Shown here: positions 1 through 7,056 of the stretch, one piece after another
Layout: every line of letters begins with the position of its first letter
How positions within the stretch are numbered: the first letter of the stretch is position 1
NCBI GenBank assembly: GCA_949076555.1
Contig: CARUOB010000018.1
Span: 1 to 11,815 of the forward strand
Origin: an uncultured Lachnospiraceae bacterium
Lineage (GTDB): Bacteria > Bacillota > Clostridia > Lachnospirales > Lachnospiraceae
Length of the DNA stretch: 11,815 nucleotides
Direction: 5' to 3'
The notes under the pieces: generated by a model
What the model saw: the letters and a program-made list of their open reading frames with translations, nothing else
What the model was told of the DNA's origin: nothing
Databases searched by the model: none
Position numbers and translations under genes: made by a program

Positions 1-1119
1 ATGTTAGAGGAGTCATTAAAGACAATACACACAGGAGAGGTTGTTGAAGGTACCGTTATCGATGTAAAGCCGGAAGAGATTATTCTCAACATCGGATATA
101 AGTCAGATGGCGTTTTGACGAAAAATGAATATACAAACGAACCCAATGTAGATTTGACAACCATCGCTAAGCCCGGAGACACCATGGAAGTGAAGGTGCT
201 TAAGGTGAATGACGGAGAGGGACAGGTTCTCCTTACCTACAAGCGTCTTGCGGCTGACAGAGGAAACAAGCGCATTGAGGAGGCATATGAGAACAGAGAA
301 GTGCTTACGGCTAAGGTAGCACAGGTATTGGACGGCGGTTTGAGCGTCGTTGTGGAGGAAGTGAGAATCTTTATCCCGGCAAGTCTCGTATCAGATACTT
401 ACGAGAAAGACCTGAACAAGTACGCGGGTCAGGAGATCAAGTTCGTGATCAGCGAGTACAATCCTAAGAGAAGAAGATACATCGGCGACAGAAAGCAGCT
501 CATCCTTGAGGAGAAGGCGGAGATGCAGAAGAAGCTCTTTGAGACGATCAAGATTGGCGATACGGTGGAAGGTACGGTTAAGAACGTAACGGATTTCGGC
601 GCATTCATCGATCTGGGCGGCTGCGACGGTCTGCTTCATATCTCGGAAATGTCCTGGGGCAGAGTGGAGAATCCGAAGAAGGTATTTAAGGTTGGCGACG
701 TGGTGAAGGTGCTGATTAAAGATATCTCCGGCACGAAGATTGCTTTAAGCCTTAAGTTTGAGGATCAGAATCCCTGGAAGGATGCGGCAAGCAAGTATGC
801 GGTAGGTTCAGAGGTGACCGGTAAAGTGGCGCGCATGACGGATTTTGGCGCATTTATCGAGTTAGAGCCTGGTATTGACGCGCTGCTTCATGTGTCCCAG
901 ATTTCTAAGGAACATATTGACAAGCCCTCCGATGTACTTAAGAGTGGTGAGGAAGTGACTGCGAAAGTCGTTGACTTTAACGAGGCGGACAAAAAGATCA
1001 GCTTGAGCATCAAGGCGATGCTCGCACCGGAACCGAAGGCTGAGAAGGCTGCGGATGAGGATGTTGTATCTGTAGATATCGATGCGGTGATCGCGGAGGA
1101 GAGCGAAAACGCAGAGTAG
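1..1119 (+). CDS. rpsA: S1 RNA-binding domain protein (ribosomal protein S1-like), four S1 domains
   Basis: A 372-residue protein made of four S1-type OB folds, at about residues 11-80, 97-170, 185-253 and 268-339, then a short acidic tail. Domains 3 and 4 carry the clearest RNA-binding signatures: NVTDFGAFIDLGG with LLHISEMSW (about 195-219), and RMTDFGAFIELEPG with LLHVSQIS (about 278-302). Domains 1 and 2 are more diverged. S1 proteins of this kind bind single-stranded mRNA and support translation initiation or RNA turnover on the ribosome. The ATG lies at the first base of the window, so no ribosome binding site can be seen. In many Lachnospiraceae the S1 part is fused behind IspH (LytB), so this ATG could be internal to a longer gene. 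The S1 identity is secure; equivalence to proteobacterial RpsA (six domains) is not. Confidence 0.88.
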   Translation: MLEESLKTIHTGEVVEGTVIDVKPEEIILNIGYKSDGVLTKNEYTNEPNVDLTTIAKPGDTMEVKVLKVNDGEGQVLLTYKRLAADRGNKRIEEAYENREVLTAKVAQVLDGGLSVVVEEVRIFIPASLVSDTYEKDLNKYAGQEIKFVISEYNPKRRRYIGDRKQLILEEKAEMQKKLFETIKIGDTVEGTVKNVTDFGAFIDLGGCDGLLHISEMSWGRVENPKKVFKVGDVVKVLIKDISGTKIALSLKFEDQNPWKDAASKYAVGSEVTGKVARMTDFGAFIELEPGIDALLHVSQISKEHIDKPSDVLKSGEEVTAKVVDFNEADKKISLSIKAMLAPEPKAEKAADEDVVSVDIDAVIAEESENAE

Positions 1120-1132
1120 ACGCTACGGTGGA

Positions 1133-1162
1133 TTGCATTTTTAAAGGCTTCTATATCATAAT
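1133..1162 (+). promoter_or_regulatory. Possible promoter for cheR
   Basis: The 64-nt gap between the S1 gene and cheR is AT-rich and contains TTGCAT (1133-1138), an 18-nt spacer and CATAAT (1157-1162). It could give cheR its own transcript, but the match to a housekeeping promoter is only moderate. Read-through from the S1 gene is equally possible because no terminator hairpin is seen between the two genes. Confidence 0.3.
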
Positions 1163-1183
1163 AAATGAAGGCGGTGGGAACCC

Positions 1184-1963
1184 ATGGCATATGACTATGA
1201 ATACTTTAAGAAAGCGGTTTTTGACCTTACTAAGATCGATTTAAATGCTTATAAAGAAAAGCAAATGAAGCGCAGAATCGATACGCTGATTTCCAAGAAT
1301 AAGGTTGTCGGTTATGACAATTACGTTTCGGTACTCAAGAACGATAAGGCGAGATTTGATGAGTTTGTCAATTATCTGACCATCAATGTGTCTGAGTTCT
1401 ACAGAAATGTAGATCAGTGGCAGCTTTTGGATAAAGATATTTTTCCTGAACTGATTCAGCGTTACGGTAAAAATCTGAAGATATGGAGCGCGGCCTGCTC
1501 GACGGGCGACGAGCCGTATTCTCTGGTGATGGCCTTGTCCAGACATGTGCCTGTAAATCAGATTAAAATTTATGCGACGGATCTGGATAAACAGGTGATA
1601 GAGAAAGCAAAAATGGGTCTGTACGCGGAGAAGAGCGTGGCGGGTGTGCCTGCGGACTTGAAAAAGAAGTTCTTTACGAAGGTGGGTCCTTCCTATCAGA
1701 TTTCGGACGAAGTGAAAAGTAGAGTAGAATTTAAGGAGCACAATCTGTTGAAGGATACATATCCTACGGATTACCATTTGATTGTGTGCCGCAATGTACT
1801 TATTTACTTTACGGAAGAGGCGAAGGATGAGGTGTTCCGCAAGTTCCAGAAGAGCCTGAAGCCCGGCGGATATCTGTTTATAGGAAGCACTGAGCAGATC
1901 ATCAACCACAAGGACGTAGGTTTTGAACGGAAAAATTCATTCTTCTATCAGAGACCAATGTGA
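1184..1963 (+). CDS. cheR: CheR-type chemoreceptor glutamate methyltransferase
   Basis: A 259-residue SAM-dependent methyltransferase that would methylate glutamates on methyl-accepting chemotaxis proteins. An all-helical N-terminal domain (about 1-65) carries the basic stretch KEKQMKRRI that in this family contacts the receptor. INVSEFYRN (67-75) matches the conserved CheR motif that helps bind SAM. The SAM-binding core shows WSAACSTGDEPYS (101-113, motif I), ATDLD (131-135, acidic residues for the ribose), CRNVLIYF (202-209) and the strand ending GSTE (234-237). Length fits a plain CheR with no TPR or other extension. The start follows GGCGGTGGGA at a workable distance. No other chemotaxis gene is nearby, so this is an orphan cheR. 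The stop codon lies inside the 5' arm of a hairpin repeat. Confidence 0.93.
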   Translation: MAYDYEYFKKAVFDLTKIDLNAYKEKQMKRRIDTLISKNKVVGYDNYVSVLKNDKARFDEFVNYLTINVSEFYRNVDQWQLLDKDIFPELIQRYGKNLKIWSAACSTGDEPYSLVMALSRHVPVNQIKIYATDLDKQVIEKAKMGLYAEKSVAGVPADLKKKFFTKVGPSYQISDEVKSRVEFKEHNLLKDTYPTDYHLIVCRNVLIYFTEEAKDEVFRKFQKSLKPGGYLFIGSTEQIINHKDVGFERKNSFFYQRPM

Positions 1964-2052
1964 GAAGAACTTCCAGCCACTCGCAGCAAAGGCTGCTCGC
2001 GGAGAAGTTCTAAGTTTCACATCGGAGAATGCCAAAAGACGGCATTCTCCGT
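1958..2052 (+). repeat. Structured hairpin repeat, copy 1
   Basis: The first of three related elements in the window. An outer stem pairs ATGTGA (1958-1963) with TCACAT (2017-2022). Inside it AGAACTTC (1966-1973) pairs with GAAGTTCT (2004-2011), and GCAGC (1983-1987 region) with GCTGC (1992-1996) closes an AAAG loop. A second, separate hairpin follows with an 11-bp stem (2023-2033 with 2041-2051) and loop AAAAGAC. The TAAGTTTC segment and the second hairpin match copies 2 and 3 closely, while the inner part of the first stem-loop is different. No run of T follows the second hairpin, so it is not itself a normal intrinsic terminator. Confidence 0.75.
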
Positions 2053-2071
2053 ACTGTGTTTATAAAGTAAA

Positions 2072-2099
2072 AGGGCAGCGATTTGTCGCTGCCTTTTTG
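2072..2099 (+). terminator. Rho-independent terminator between convergent genes
   Basis: GGCAGCGA (2074-2081) pairs perfectly with TCGCTGCC (2086-2093) across a TTTG loop, and five T residues follow (2094-2098). It ends the cheR transcript. A-rich sequence on the other side gives a short T-run in the opposite direction, so it may also serve the minus-strand exonuclease gene that ends at 2133. Confidence 0.88.
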
Positions 2100-2132
2100 T
2101 TATGCATGAATTTAAATGAGACAGTTTGCCGA

Positions 2133-3236
2133 TCAGTATGTTTTGGCCATTTTGCCGAGTAGATACTGTGCGTAGCGGGAGAAGAGTTCCCTGTCTGTTT
2201 TGCGCTCGTCGGTGAGTTCAAAGAAAAGTTCATGGCTCTTGTAGTCCCGTTTGAAGAACGGCTCTACCAGAATATCCCATTGGGGAAGGAACAGTCCGTA
2301 TTTGCGTGTGTAGCAGGTGGCCGCTGTCGCTTGGGTGCGATGCGACGGGGCCACGAAGGAGGATACTGATTTATGCAGGGCGATATCTTCCTCCGGAAGA
2401 TAATAGTAGTCTTTATAGCTGGCGTAGAAATATTTCATTTCTTCTTCATAGAGCGGTACTTTTAGAATGCCCTCAGTCTTTTCTCCGCTGAAATAGCAGC
2501 CGTTTGCCAGATTGGAGAGAGAGAGGGGGAGCGGGGTCGGCAGCGCCAGCTTCATCAGCAGCTCTTGCTTTTCCTGACCGTGATAGTCAATATAGCTGTT
2601 TGCCTGTACTCTCTTCGCACGGATATTCCCGTTAAAAAGATCATAGAATGCCAGAAGGGGAAGAAGCTGCAGCATTCCCCTGACATCGTCGCTGTTGTGC
2701 AAAAGCAGAAGGCTGCGGGCGTCGGGAGAAGGATTTTCCACATACTTTCTGTATACTTCGATCAGTTCGCTGCCGTGGAAACGGTCTTCCCGCTGTATGC
2801 CAAGCAGGGTTTCCAGCGTTTTCTGCTTGCAGTTTGGCACATGCAGAAAGGCCTTGTAGGGAGAAACGCGTTTGTACAGGTCGATCCCTTCAAAATTGTC
2901 AAAGTGATGCGGCAGCTTGTGCTGTTCGCATTTTTGCAGAAGGTAGGGCAGATCGAAATTGTTGCCGTTAAAGTGAATCAGATGGGTGAAGGCGGCGGCA
3001 AAGTCGAAGAAAGCATCAAGCAATGCCGCCTCCTCTGTGGGATTATCGCAAAACCACTGTCTGATCTGCCAGTTTCCGTCCGCAAAAAATGCTGTCCCGA
3101 TGAGATAGAGAGAGGAGCTTTTCGCGGTAAATCCTGTGGTTTCAATATCTATAAACAAAAACTGATCCGGAGGCGCGATGCGCTCTAAGGGATAGTCGAT
3201 TGTAAAAGATTCCAGGGTATGATTTTCTATTTGCAT
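2133..3236 (-). CDS. RNase H-fold (DEDD superfamily) exonuclease-like protein, YprB type
   Basis: A 367-residue cytoplasmic protein with an N-terminal nuclease domain (about 25-200) of the RNase_H_2/YprB group of DEDD exonucleases. Motif Exo I is LFIDIETTG (27-35, with D30 and E32). Exo II is IHFNGNNFDLPYL (87-99, with D95). Exo III is HNSDDV (180-185, with D184). All four acidic metal ligands are therefore present. The residue four before the last Asp, usually Tyr in the YxxxD form of this family, is His180. The C-terminal half (about 205-367) is helical, rich in aromatic and charged residues, and has no domain I recognise. The start is well supported: on the minus strand GGAGGA stands about 4-6 nt before the ATG. 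It is transcribed away from the rnf operon and convergent with cheR. The substrate (DNA or RNA) cannot be told from sequence. Confidence 0.8.
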   Translation of the reverse strand: MQIENHTLESFTIDYPLERIAPPDQFLFIDIETTGFTAKSSSLYLIGTAFFADGNWQIRQWFCDNPTEEAALLDAFFDFAAAFTHLIHFNGNNFDLPYLLQKCEQHKLPHHFDNFEGIDLYKRVSPYKAFLHVPNCKQKTLETLLGIQREDRFHGSELIEVYRKYVENPSPDARSLLLLHNSDDVRGMLQLLPLLAFYDLFNGNIRAKRVQANSYIDYHGQEKQELLMKLALPTPLPLSLSNLANGCYFSGEKTEGILKVPLYEEEMKYFYASYKDYYYLPEEDIALHKSVSSFVAPSHRTQATAATCYTRKYGLFLPQWDILVEPFFKRDYKSHELFFELTDERKTDRELFSRYAQYLLGKMAKTY

Positions 3237-3307
3237 GATTTCCTCCGCATAAATGACTGATATATATCTGAGGATAGTTTAGCATATTTTTTGAATTAGC
3301 AGTAGTT

Positions 3308-3337
3308 TTTTTCGTCGAAAAATAGTATATTTATAAT
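3308..3337 (+). promoter_or_regulatory. Candidate promoter and overlapping inverted repeat upstream of rnfC
   Basis: The 158-nt divergent gap between the exonuclease gene and rnfC holds a perfect TATAAT at 3332-3337, 58 nt before the rnfC start. No good -35 hexamer lies at 16-18 nt spacing. That position is instead occupied by a symmetric inverted repeat, TTTTTCG-T-CGAAAAA (3308-3322), which could be an operator for an activator or repressor. It does not match the Rex consensus (TTGTGAA-type) that often controls redox genes. A minus-strand promoter for the exonuclease must also lie in this gap but I could not place it. Confidence 0.45.
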
Positions 3338-3394
3338 AGCGGTTCCGCCGAATTTAAGGTGCGGACTGAATGTGAAAGGAGCAGGGTTACAGGT

Positions 3395-4711
3395 ATGGCT
3401 AAATTAACATTTAACGGCGGCATACATCCCTACGACGGAAAGGATCTGTCAAAGGATAAGCCCATTAAGGCAGTGCTGCCCAAGGGAGATCTGGTTTACC
3501 CGTTGTCCCAGCATATCGGCGCGCCTGCAAAACCTATTGTGGAGAAGGGTGACAGGGTTTTGACGGGGCAGAAGATTGCGGAGGCGGGAGGCTTTGTTTC
3601 CGCGCCCATTTATGCCACGGTATCGGGCACGGTGAAAGCGATTGAGCCGAGACGTGTGGTCACGGGTGACAGCGTGATGAGCATCATCATCGAAAACGAC
3701 GGACTCTATGAGGAAGTGGAGTATCCGAAACGGAAACCGCTCGAGGAGATGACGAGAGAGGAGATTATCGAGTGTGTGAAGGAGGCTGGTATCGTCGGTA
3801 TGGGCGGTGCGGGTTTCCCCACGTTTATCAAACTTTCGCCCAAGGAGCCGGAGAAGATCGATTACGTGATCGCAAACTGCGCGGAGTGCGAACCTTATTT
3901 GACGTCCGATTACCGCAGGATGCTGGAAGAGCCGGAGAAACTGGTGGGAGGTTTAAAGGTTTCCCTAAAGCTGTTTGAGAACGCCAGAGGGATTTTGGCG
4001 GTGGAAGATAACAAACCGGATTGTATTGAACTTTTGAAAAATCTGACTAAGGACGAGCCGCGCATCAGCGTAAAGGCGCTGAAGACCAAGTATCCCCAGG
4101 GCGCGGAGCGGCAGATTATTTATGCGGCCACGGGAAGAGCCATCAATTCTTCGATGCTTCCCGCGGATGCGGGCTGTGTGGTGAACAATGTGGATACGGT
4201 GGTGGCGATCTATCATGCGGTGATCGAGGGAAAGCCGCTGATGAACCGTATCGTCACGGTGACCGGGGACGCCATTGCGGACCCACGCAATTTTATCGTG
4301 CGGATCGGCACGAATTATCATGAACTGGTGGAGGAGGCGGGCGGATTTAAGCAGGAGCCTGTTAAAATTGTATCCGGCGGCCCGATGATGGGATTTGCCC
4401 TTTTTGGACTGGATGTGCCGACGACCAAGACGGCTTCCGCGCTTCTTTGTCTCACGGAGGACGAGGTGTCCCGCATGGAGCCTTCCGCCTGCATCAACTG
4501 CGGCCGCTGTGTGGAGGTATGTCCGGGGCGCGTGGTTCCAAGGCTCTTGGCGGACTATGCAGAGCACTATGATGAGGAGGCGTTTCTTTCCCACGAAGGC
4601 ATGGAGTGCTGCGAGTGCGGCTGCTGCAGTTTCGTGTGTCCGGCGAAGAGACCGCTGACGCAGACCATCAAATCCATGCGCAAGATGCAGCTTGCAAAGA
4701 AGAAGAAATAG
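3395..4711 (+). CDS. rnfC: Rnf complex subunit C, NADH-binding iron-sulfur subunit
   Basis: A 438-residue peripheral subunit of the ferredoxin:NAD+ oxidoreductase, related to the Nuo51 subunit of complex I; it exchanges electrons with NAD(H) on the cytoplasmic face. The N-terminus has the family opening GGIHPYDGKDLS (about 8-19). A Gly-rich nucleotide/flavin-binding loop reads GMGGAGFPT (135-143). Two [4Fe-4S] motifs lie near the end: C366/C369/C372/C376 and C405/C408/C411/C415, the first three of each spaced CX2CX2C and the last CX3 further on. The ATG at 3395 was chosen because the protein then begins MAKLTFNGG like its relatives. A GTG at 3359 would add 12 non-conserved residues. AAAGGAG (3375-3381) is 13 nt upstream, a longer gap than usual. 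It is the first gene of the operon. Confidence 0.95.
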   Translation: MAKLTFNGGIHPYDGKDLSKDKPIKAVLPKGDLVYPLSQHIGAPAKPIVEKGDRVLTGQKIAEAGGFVSAPIYATVSGTVKAIEPRRVVTGDSVMSIIIENDGLYEEVEYPKRKPLEEMTREEIIECVKEAGIVGMGGAGFPTFIKLSPKEPEKIDYVIANCAECEPYLTSDYRRMLEEPEKLVGGLKVSLKLFENARGILAVEDNKPDCIELLKNLTKDEPRISVKALKTKYPQGAERQIIYAATGRAINSSMLPADAGCVVNNVDTVVAIYHAVIEGKPLMNRIVTVTGDAIADPRNFIVRIGTNYHELVEEAGGFKQEPVKIVSGGPMMGFALFGLDVPTTKTASALLCLTEDEVSRMEPSACINCGRCVEVCPGRVVPRLLADYAEHYDEEAFLSHEGMECCECGCCSFVCPAKRPLTQTIKSMRKMQLAKKKK

Positions 4712-4750
4712 CGGAAATAAGAATATATTTAAAACGGAAATAGAATTTTT

Positions 4751-4772
4751 TTCGGAGCTGAAAAGTTCCGAA
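4751..4772 (+). promoter_or_regulatory. Intercistronic hairpin with GAAA loop, rnfC-rnfD
   Basis: In the 83-nt gap between rnfC and rnfD, TTCGGAGCT (4751-4759) pairs with AGTTCCGAA (4764-4772). This gives nine pairs including one G-T wobble, closed by a GAAA tetraloop of the GNRA type. It ends 2 nt before the AAAGGAG of rnfD. There is no T-run after it, so termination is unlikely; a role in mRNA stability, processing or access to the rnfD ribosome binding site is more plausible. Confidence 0.65.
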
Positions 4773-4794
4773 GAAAGGAGCATAGACTGAAGAA

Positions 4795-5727
4795 ATGAGT
4801 GAATTAATGAAAGTGTCATCCAATCCTCATGTCAGATCGAAGTCCACCACAAGCAGTATCATGCTGACTGTGGTGATCGCCCTTCTTCCGGCGGCTGGAT
4901 TTGGCATTTATAACTTCGGGCCAAAGGCGCTGCTGCTGATTCTGGTGACGGTGGCATCCACGGTGGCGACGGAGTTCGTGTTTGAGAAGATATGCAGGAA
5001 AAAAATAACCATTGGAGATTATTCCGCGGTGGTGACGGGACTGCTTTTGGCTTTGAACCTGCCCGTGTCCGCGCCGTGGTGGATCGGCGCAGTGGGCGGT
5101 GTGTTCGCCATTCTGGTGGTGAAGATGCTCTTTGGCGGTCTGGGACAGAACTTTATGAACCCGGCCCTCGGCGCGCGATGTTTTCTGCTGATTTCCTTTA
5201 CGTCCATCATGACAAACTTTGACTGCGACGCGTATACGGGGGCGACGCCCCTTGCCGCTTTGAAGAGCGGAGAGTCCGTCAATATTCTGGATATGGTGAT
5301 CGGCCGCACGGCGGGTACCATCGGCGAGACGTCCATGCTTGCCATTGTGGTCGGCGCCTGCATTCTGATTTTATTTGGAATCATCGATCTTCGGATTCCG
5401 GGTACATATATTGTGACGCTGGCGGTGTTTGTGGCGCTGTTTGGCGGCAGAGGATTTGACTGGCCATACATATCCGCCCATCTTTCCGGCGGCGGCCTGA
5501 TGCTCGGCGCGTTCTTTATGGCGACGGACTATGTGACGAGGCCGATCACGAAACGGGGACAGTATGTATTCGGCTTTTTGCTGGGTGTGCTGACAGGTAT
5601 TTTCCGTATCTTCGGGCCCTCCGCGGAGGGAGTGTCTTACGCAATCATCATCGGCAACCTTCTGGTGCCGCTGATTGAGAAGGTCACTCTTCCGAAAGCA
5701 TTTGGTAAAGGAGGAGAGAAGGCATGA
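4795..5727 (+). CDS. rnfD: Rnf complex subunit D, flavinylated membrane subunit
   Basis: A 310-residue integral membrane protein, homologous to NqrB, forming part of the ion-translocating core. It has about nine or ten hydrophobic segments from residue 22 onward. The N-terminus (SSNPHVRSKSTTSSIML) is typical of the family. YTGATPLAALKSG (147-159) contains the S/T-G-A-T motif in which Thr151 is expected to carry covalent FMN, attached by the flavin transferase ApbE; no apbE is in this window. Other family marks are GLGQNFMNPALGARCFL (115-131) and the late segment MATDYVTRP (242-250). The start at 4795 matches the usual N-terminal length. AAGGAG ends 14 nt upstream, again a long gap, similar to rnfC. 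The stop overlaps the rnfG start as ATGA (5724-5727), implying translational coupling. Confidence 0.95.
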   Translation: MSELMKVSSNPHVRSKSTTSSIMLTVVIALLPAAGFGIYNFGPKALLLILVTVASTVATEFVFEKICRKKITIGDYSAVVTGLLLALNLPVSAPWWIGAVGGVFAILVVKMLFGGLGQNFMNPALGARCFLLISFTSIMTNFDCDAYTGATPLAALKSGESVNILDMVIGRTAGTIGETSMLAIVVGACILILFGIIDLRIPGTYIVTLAVFVALFGGRGFDWPYISAHLSGGGLMLGAFFMATDYVTRPITKRGQYVFGFLLGVLTGIFRIFGPSAEGVSYAIIIGNLLVPLIEKVTLPKAFGKGGEKA

Positions 5728-6332
5728 AAGAAATGATGAAAAATACGGGGATTCTGCTGGCGATCACGCTGATTGCAGGTCTTCTTCTCGGACTGGTTTA
5801 TCAGGTGACGAAGAACCCCATTGCCGAGCAGGAGGCGCTGGCGAAGCAGAAGGCGTGTCAGGAAGTGTTTGCGGATGCGGCTTCCTTTGACATGATAGGC
5901 GTAGAAGCTGTGGCGGATGTGGGCTGGAGTGAAGCGGGGTATGCACAGGAGAGCGTCGATGAGGTGATGGAGGCGAAGGACGCTTCCGGCGAACTGCTTG
6001 GCTATGTGATCACGGTGACGACGAAAGAGGGCTACGGCGGCGATATCCAGTTTTCGATTGGCGTGCGTCTGGACGGGACGGTAAACGGCATGTCGATGCT
6101 TTCCATTTCGGAGACGGCGGGTCTTGGCATGCGTGCTGAAGAAGTGCTGAAACCGCAGTTTGCGGGAAAGAACGTGGAAAAGTTCGCGTACAGCAAGAGC
6201 GGTGCGGCGGCGGACAATGAGATTGATGCCATTTCCGGCGCGACCATAACGACAAATGCGGTGACCAATGGAGTCAACGCTGGATTATACTATTTCCAGA
6301 CGATATTGGGAGGAGGTAGTGCAAATGAATAG
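5724..6332 (+). CDS. rnfG: Rnf complex subunit G, covalent flavin subunit
   Basis: A 202-residue subunit with one N-terminal membrane anchor (about 9-27) and an extracytoplasmic FMN-binding domain, homologous to NqrC. The flavinylation motif is DAISGATITT (168-177), where Thr174 is the predicted attachment site for FMN. The region GYGGDIQFSIGVRLDGTVNGM (about 103-123) and the segment SETAGLGMRA (128-137) are also typical of FMN-binding domains. The start overlaps the rnfD stop by 4 nt and is preceded by GGAGGAGA. The end overlaps the rnfE start by 8 nt. Length is normal for the family. It passes electrons between the flavin of RnfD and the rest of the chain. Confidence 0.95.
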   Translation: MKEMMKNTGILLAITLIAGLLLGLVYQVTKNPIAEQEALAKQKACQEVFADAASFDMIGVEAVADVGWSEAGYAQESVDEVMEAKDASGELLGYVITVTTKEGYGGDIQFSIGVRLDGTVNGMSMLSISETAGLGMRAEEVLKPQFAGKNVEKFAYSKSGAAADNEIDAISGATITTNAVTNGVNAGLYYFQTILGGGSANE

Positions 6333-7056
6333 TGCAAAGGAACGTCTTGTAAACGGTATTGTAAAGGAGAATCCCACCTTTGTCCTGATGTTGGGTATGT
6401 GTCCCACGCTTGCGGTGACAACTTCGGCGGTCAACGGTCTGGGCATGGGACTGACAACGATGGTGGTGCTTGCACTGAGCAACGTTTTCATATCCCTTTT
6501 GCGGAATATCATACCTGATAAGGTAAGGATTCCGGCGTTTATTGTCATTATCGCCTCTTTTGTGACGATGGTGGAGCTGCTTTTGCAGGGGTTTATTCCC
6601 TTCCTCTACGACGCGCTCGGCATTTACATTCCGCTGATCGTGGTAAACTGTATTATCCTCGGGCGCGCGGAGGCGTATGCTTACAAAAATCCCGTGATTC
6701 CGTCGCTGTTTGACGGCATCGGTATGGGTCTTGGATTTTCCGTGGCGCTGACCTGTATTGGTGCGGTGAGAGAGCTTCTCGGAGCGGGAGAGATCTTCGG
6801 CTTTCACGTGATGCCGGAAAGTTTCGTGCCGGTGAGCATCTTTATCATGGCGCCGGGGGCATTTTTCGTGCTTGCGCTTTTGACGGCGATTCAGAATAAG
6901 GTGAAGATTGCTGGAGAGCGGAAGGGAAAAGATATGTCAAAGATTCAGTCCGGCTGCGGAAGCGACTGTATGAATTGTGCGGATACGGGCTGTGCCAAGC
7001 GTCTGATCGACGATAAAAAGGAAAAAGCGGGAGAGGAGGTAAAGAAGAATGATTAA
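6325..7056 (+). CDS. rnfE: Rnf complex subunit E with a cysteine-rich C-terminal tail
   Basis: A 243-residue membrane protein with about six transmembrane segments, homologous to RnfA and NqrD. Two cysteines in conserved settings, LMLGMCPTLA (C26) and VVNCIILGRAEA (C109), together with two in RnfA are expected to hold a [2Fe-2S] cluster in the middle of the membrane. After the last helix (about 171-190) comes a soluble tail of about 50 residues. It includes C211, C215, C218 and C223 (spacing CX3CX2CX4C) and then a Lys/Glu-rich end. The core of proteobacterial RnfE lacks such a tail. The ATG at 6325 follows GGGAGGAGG and overlaps the rnfG stop by 8 nt; an upstream in-frame ATG at 6268 lies deep inside rnfG and would add 19 unlikely residues. 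The stop overlaps rnfA by 8 nt. Confidence 0.94.
   Translation: MNSAKERLVNGIVKENPTFVLMLGMCPTLAVTTSAVNGLGMGLTTMVVLALSNVFISLLRNIIPDKVRIPAFIVIIASFVTMVELLLQGFIPFLYDALGIYIPLIVVNCIILGRAEAYAYKNPVIPSLFDGIGMGLGFSVALTCIGAVRELLGAGEIFGFHVMPESFVPVSIFIMAPGAFFVLALLTAIQNKVKIAGERKGKDMSKIQSGCGSDCMNCADTGCAKRLIDDKKEKAGEEVKKND

Noticed and set aside
2023..2052. Second hairpin of repeat copy 1 as the cheR terminator
   Set aside because: The 11-bp stem is strong but lacks a following T-run. The stem-loop at 2074-2093 with TTTTT after it is the proper terminator.
1923..2162. 79-codon plus-strand frame over the end of cheR and the first repeat
   Set aside because: It starts inside cheR in another frame and reads through hairpins and the terminator. 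It shares the peptide EVLSF-x2-ENA with the frame through copy 3, but this follows from the shared repeat DNA and not from a conserved protein.
3300..3345. Rex-type redox operator upstream of rnfC
   Set aside because: The palindrome present (TTTTTCG-T-CGAAAAA) does not resemble the TTGTGAA-based Rex site, so no named regulator was assigned.
3965..4819. Long open frame (284 codons) on the minus strand opposite rnfC
   Set aside because: It overlaps the conserved end of rnfC, has no ribosome binding site of note, and shows a His/Arg-rich composition typical of an antisense shadow.
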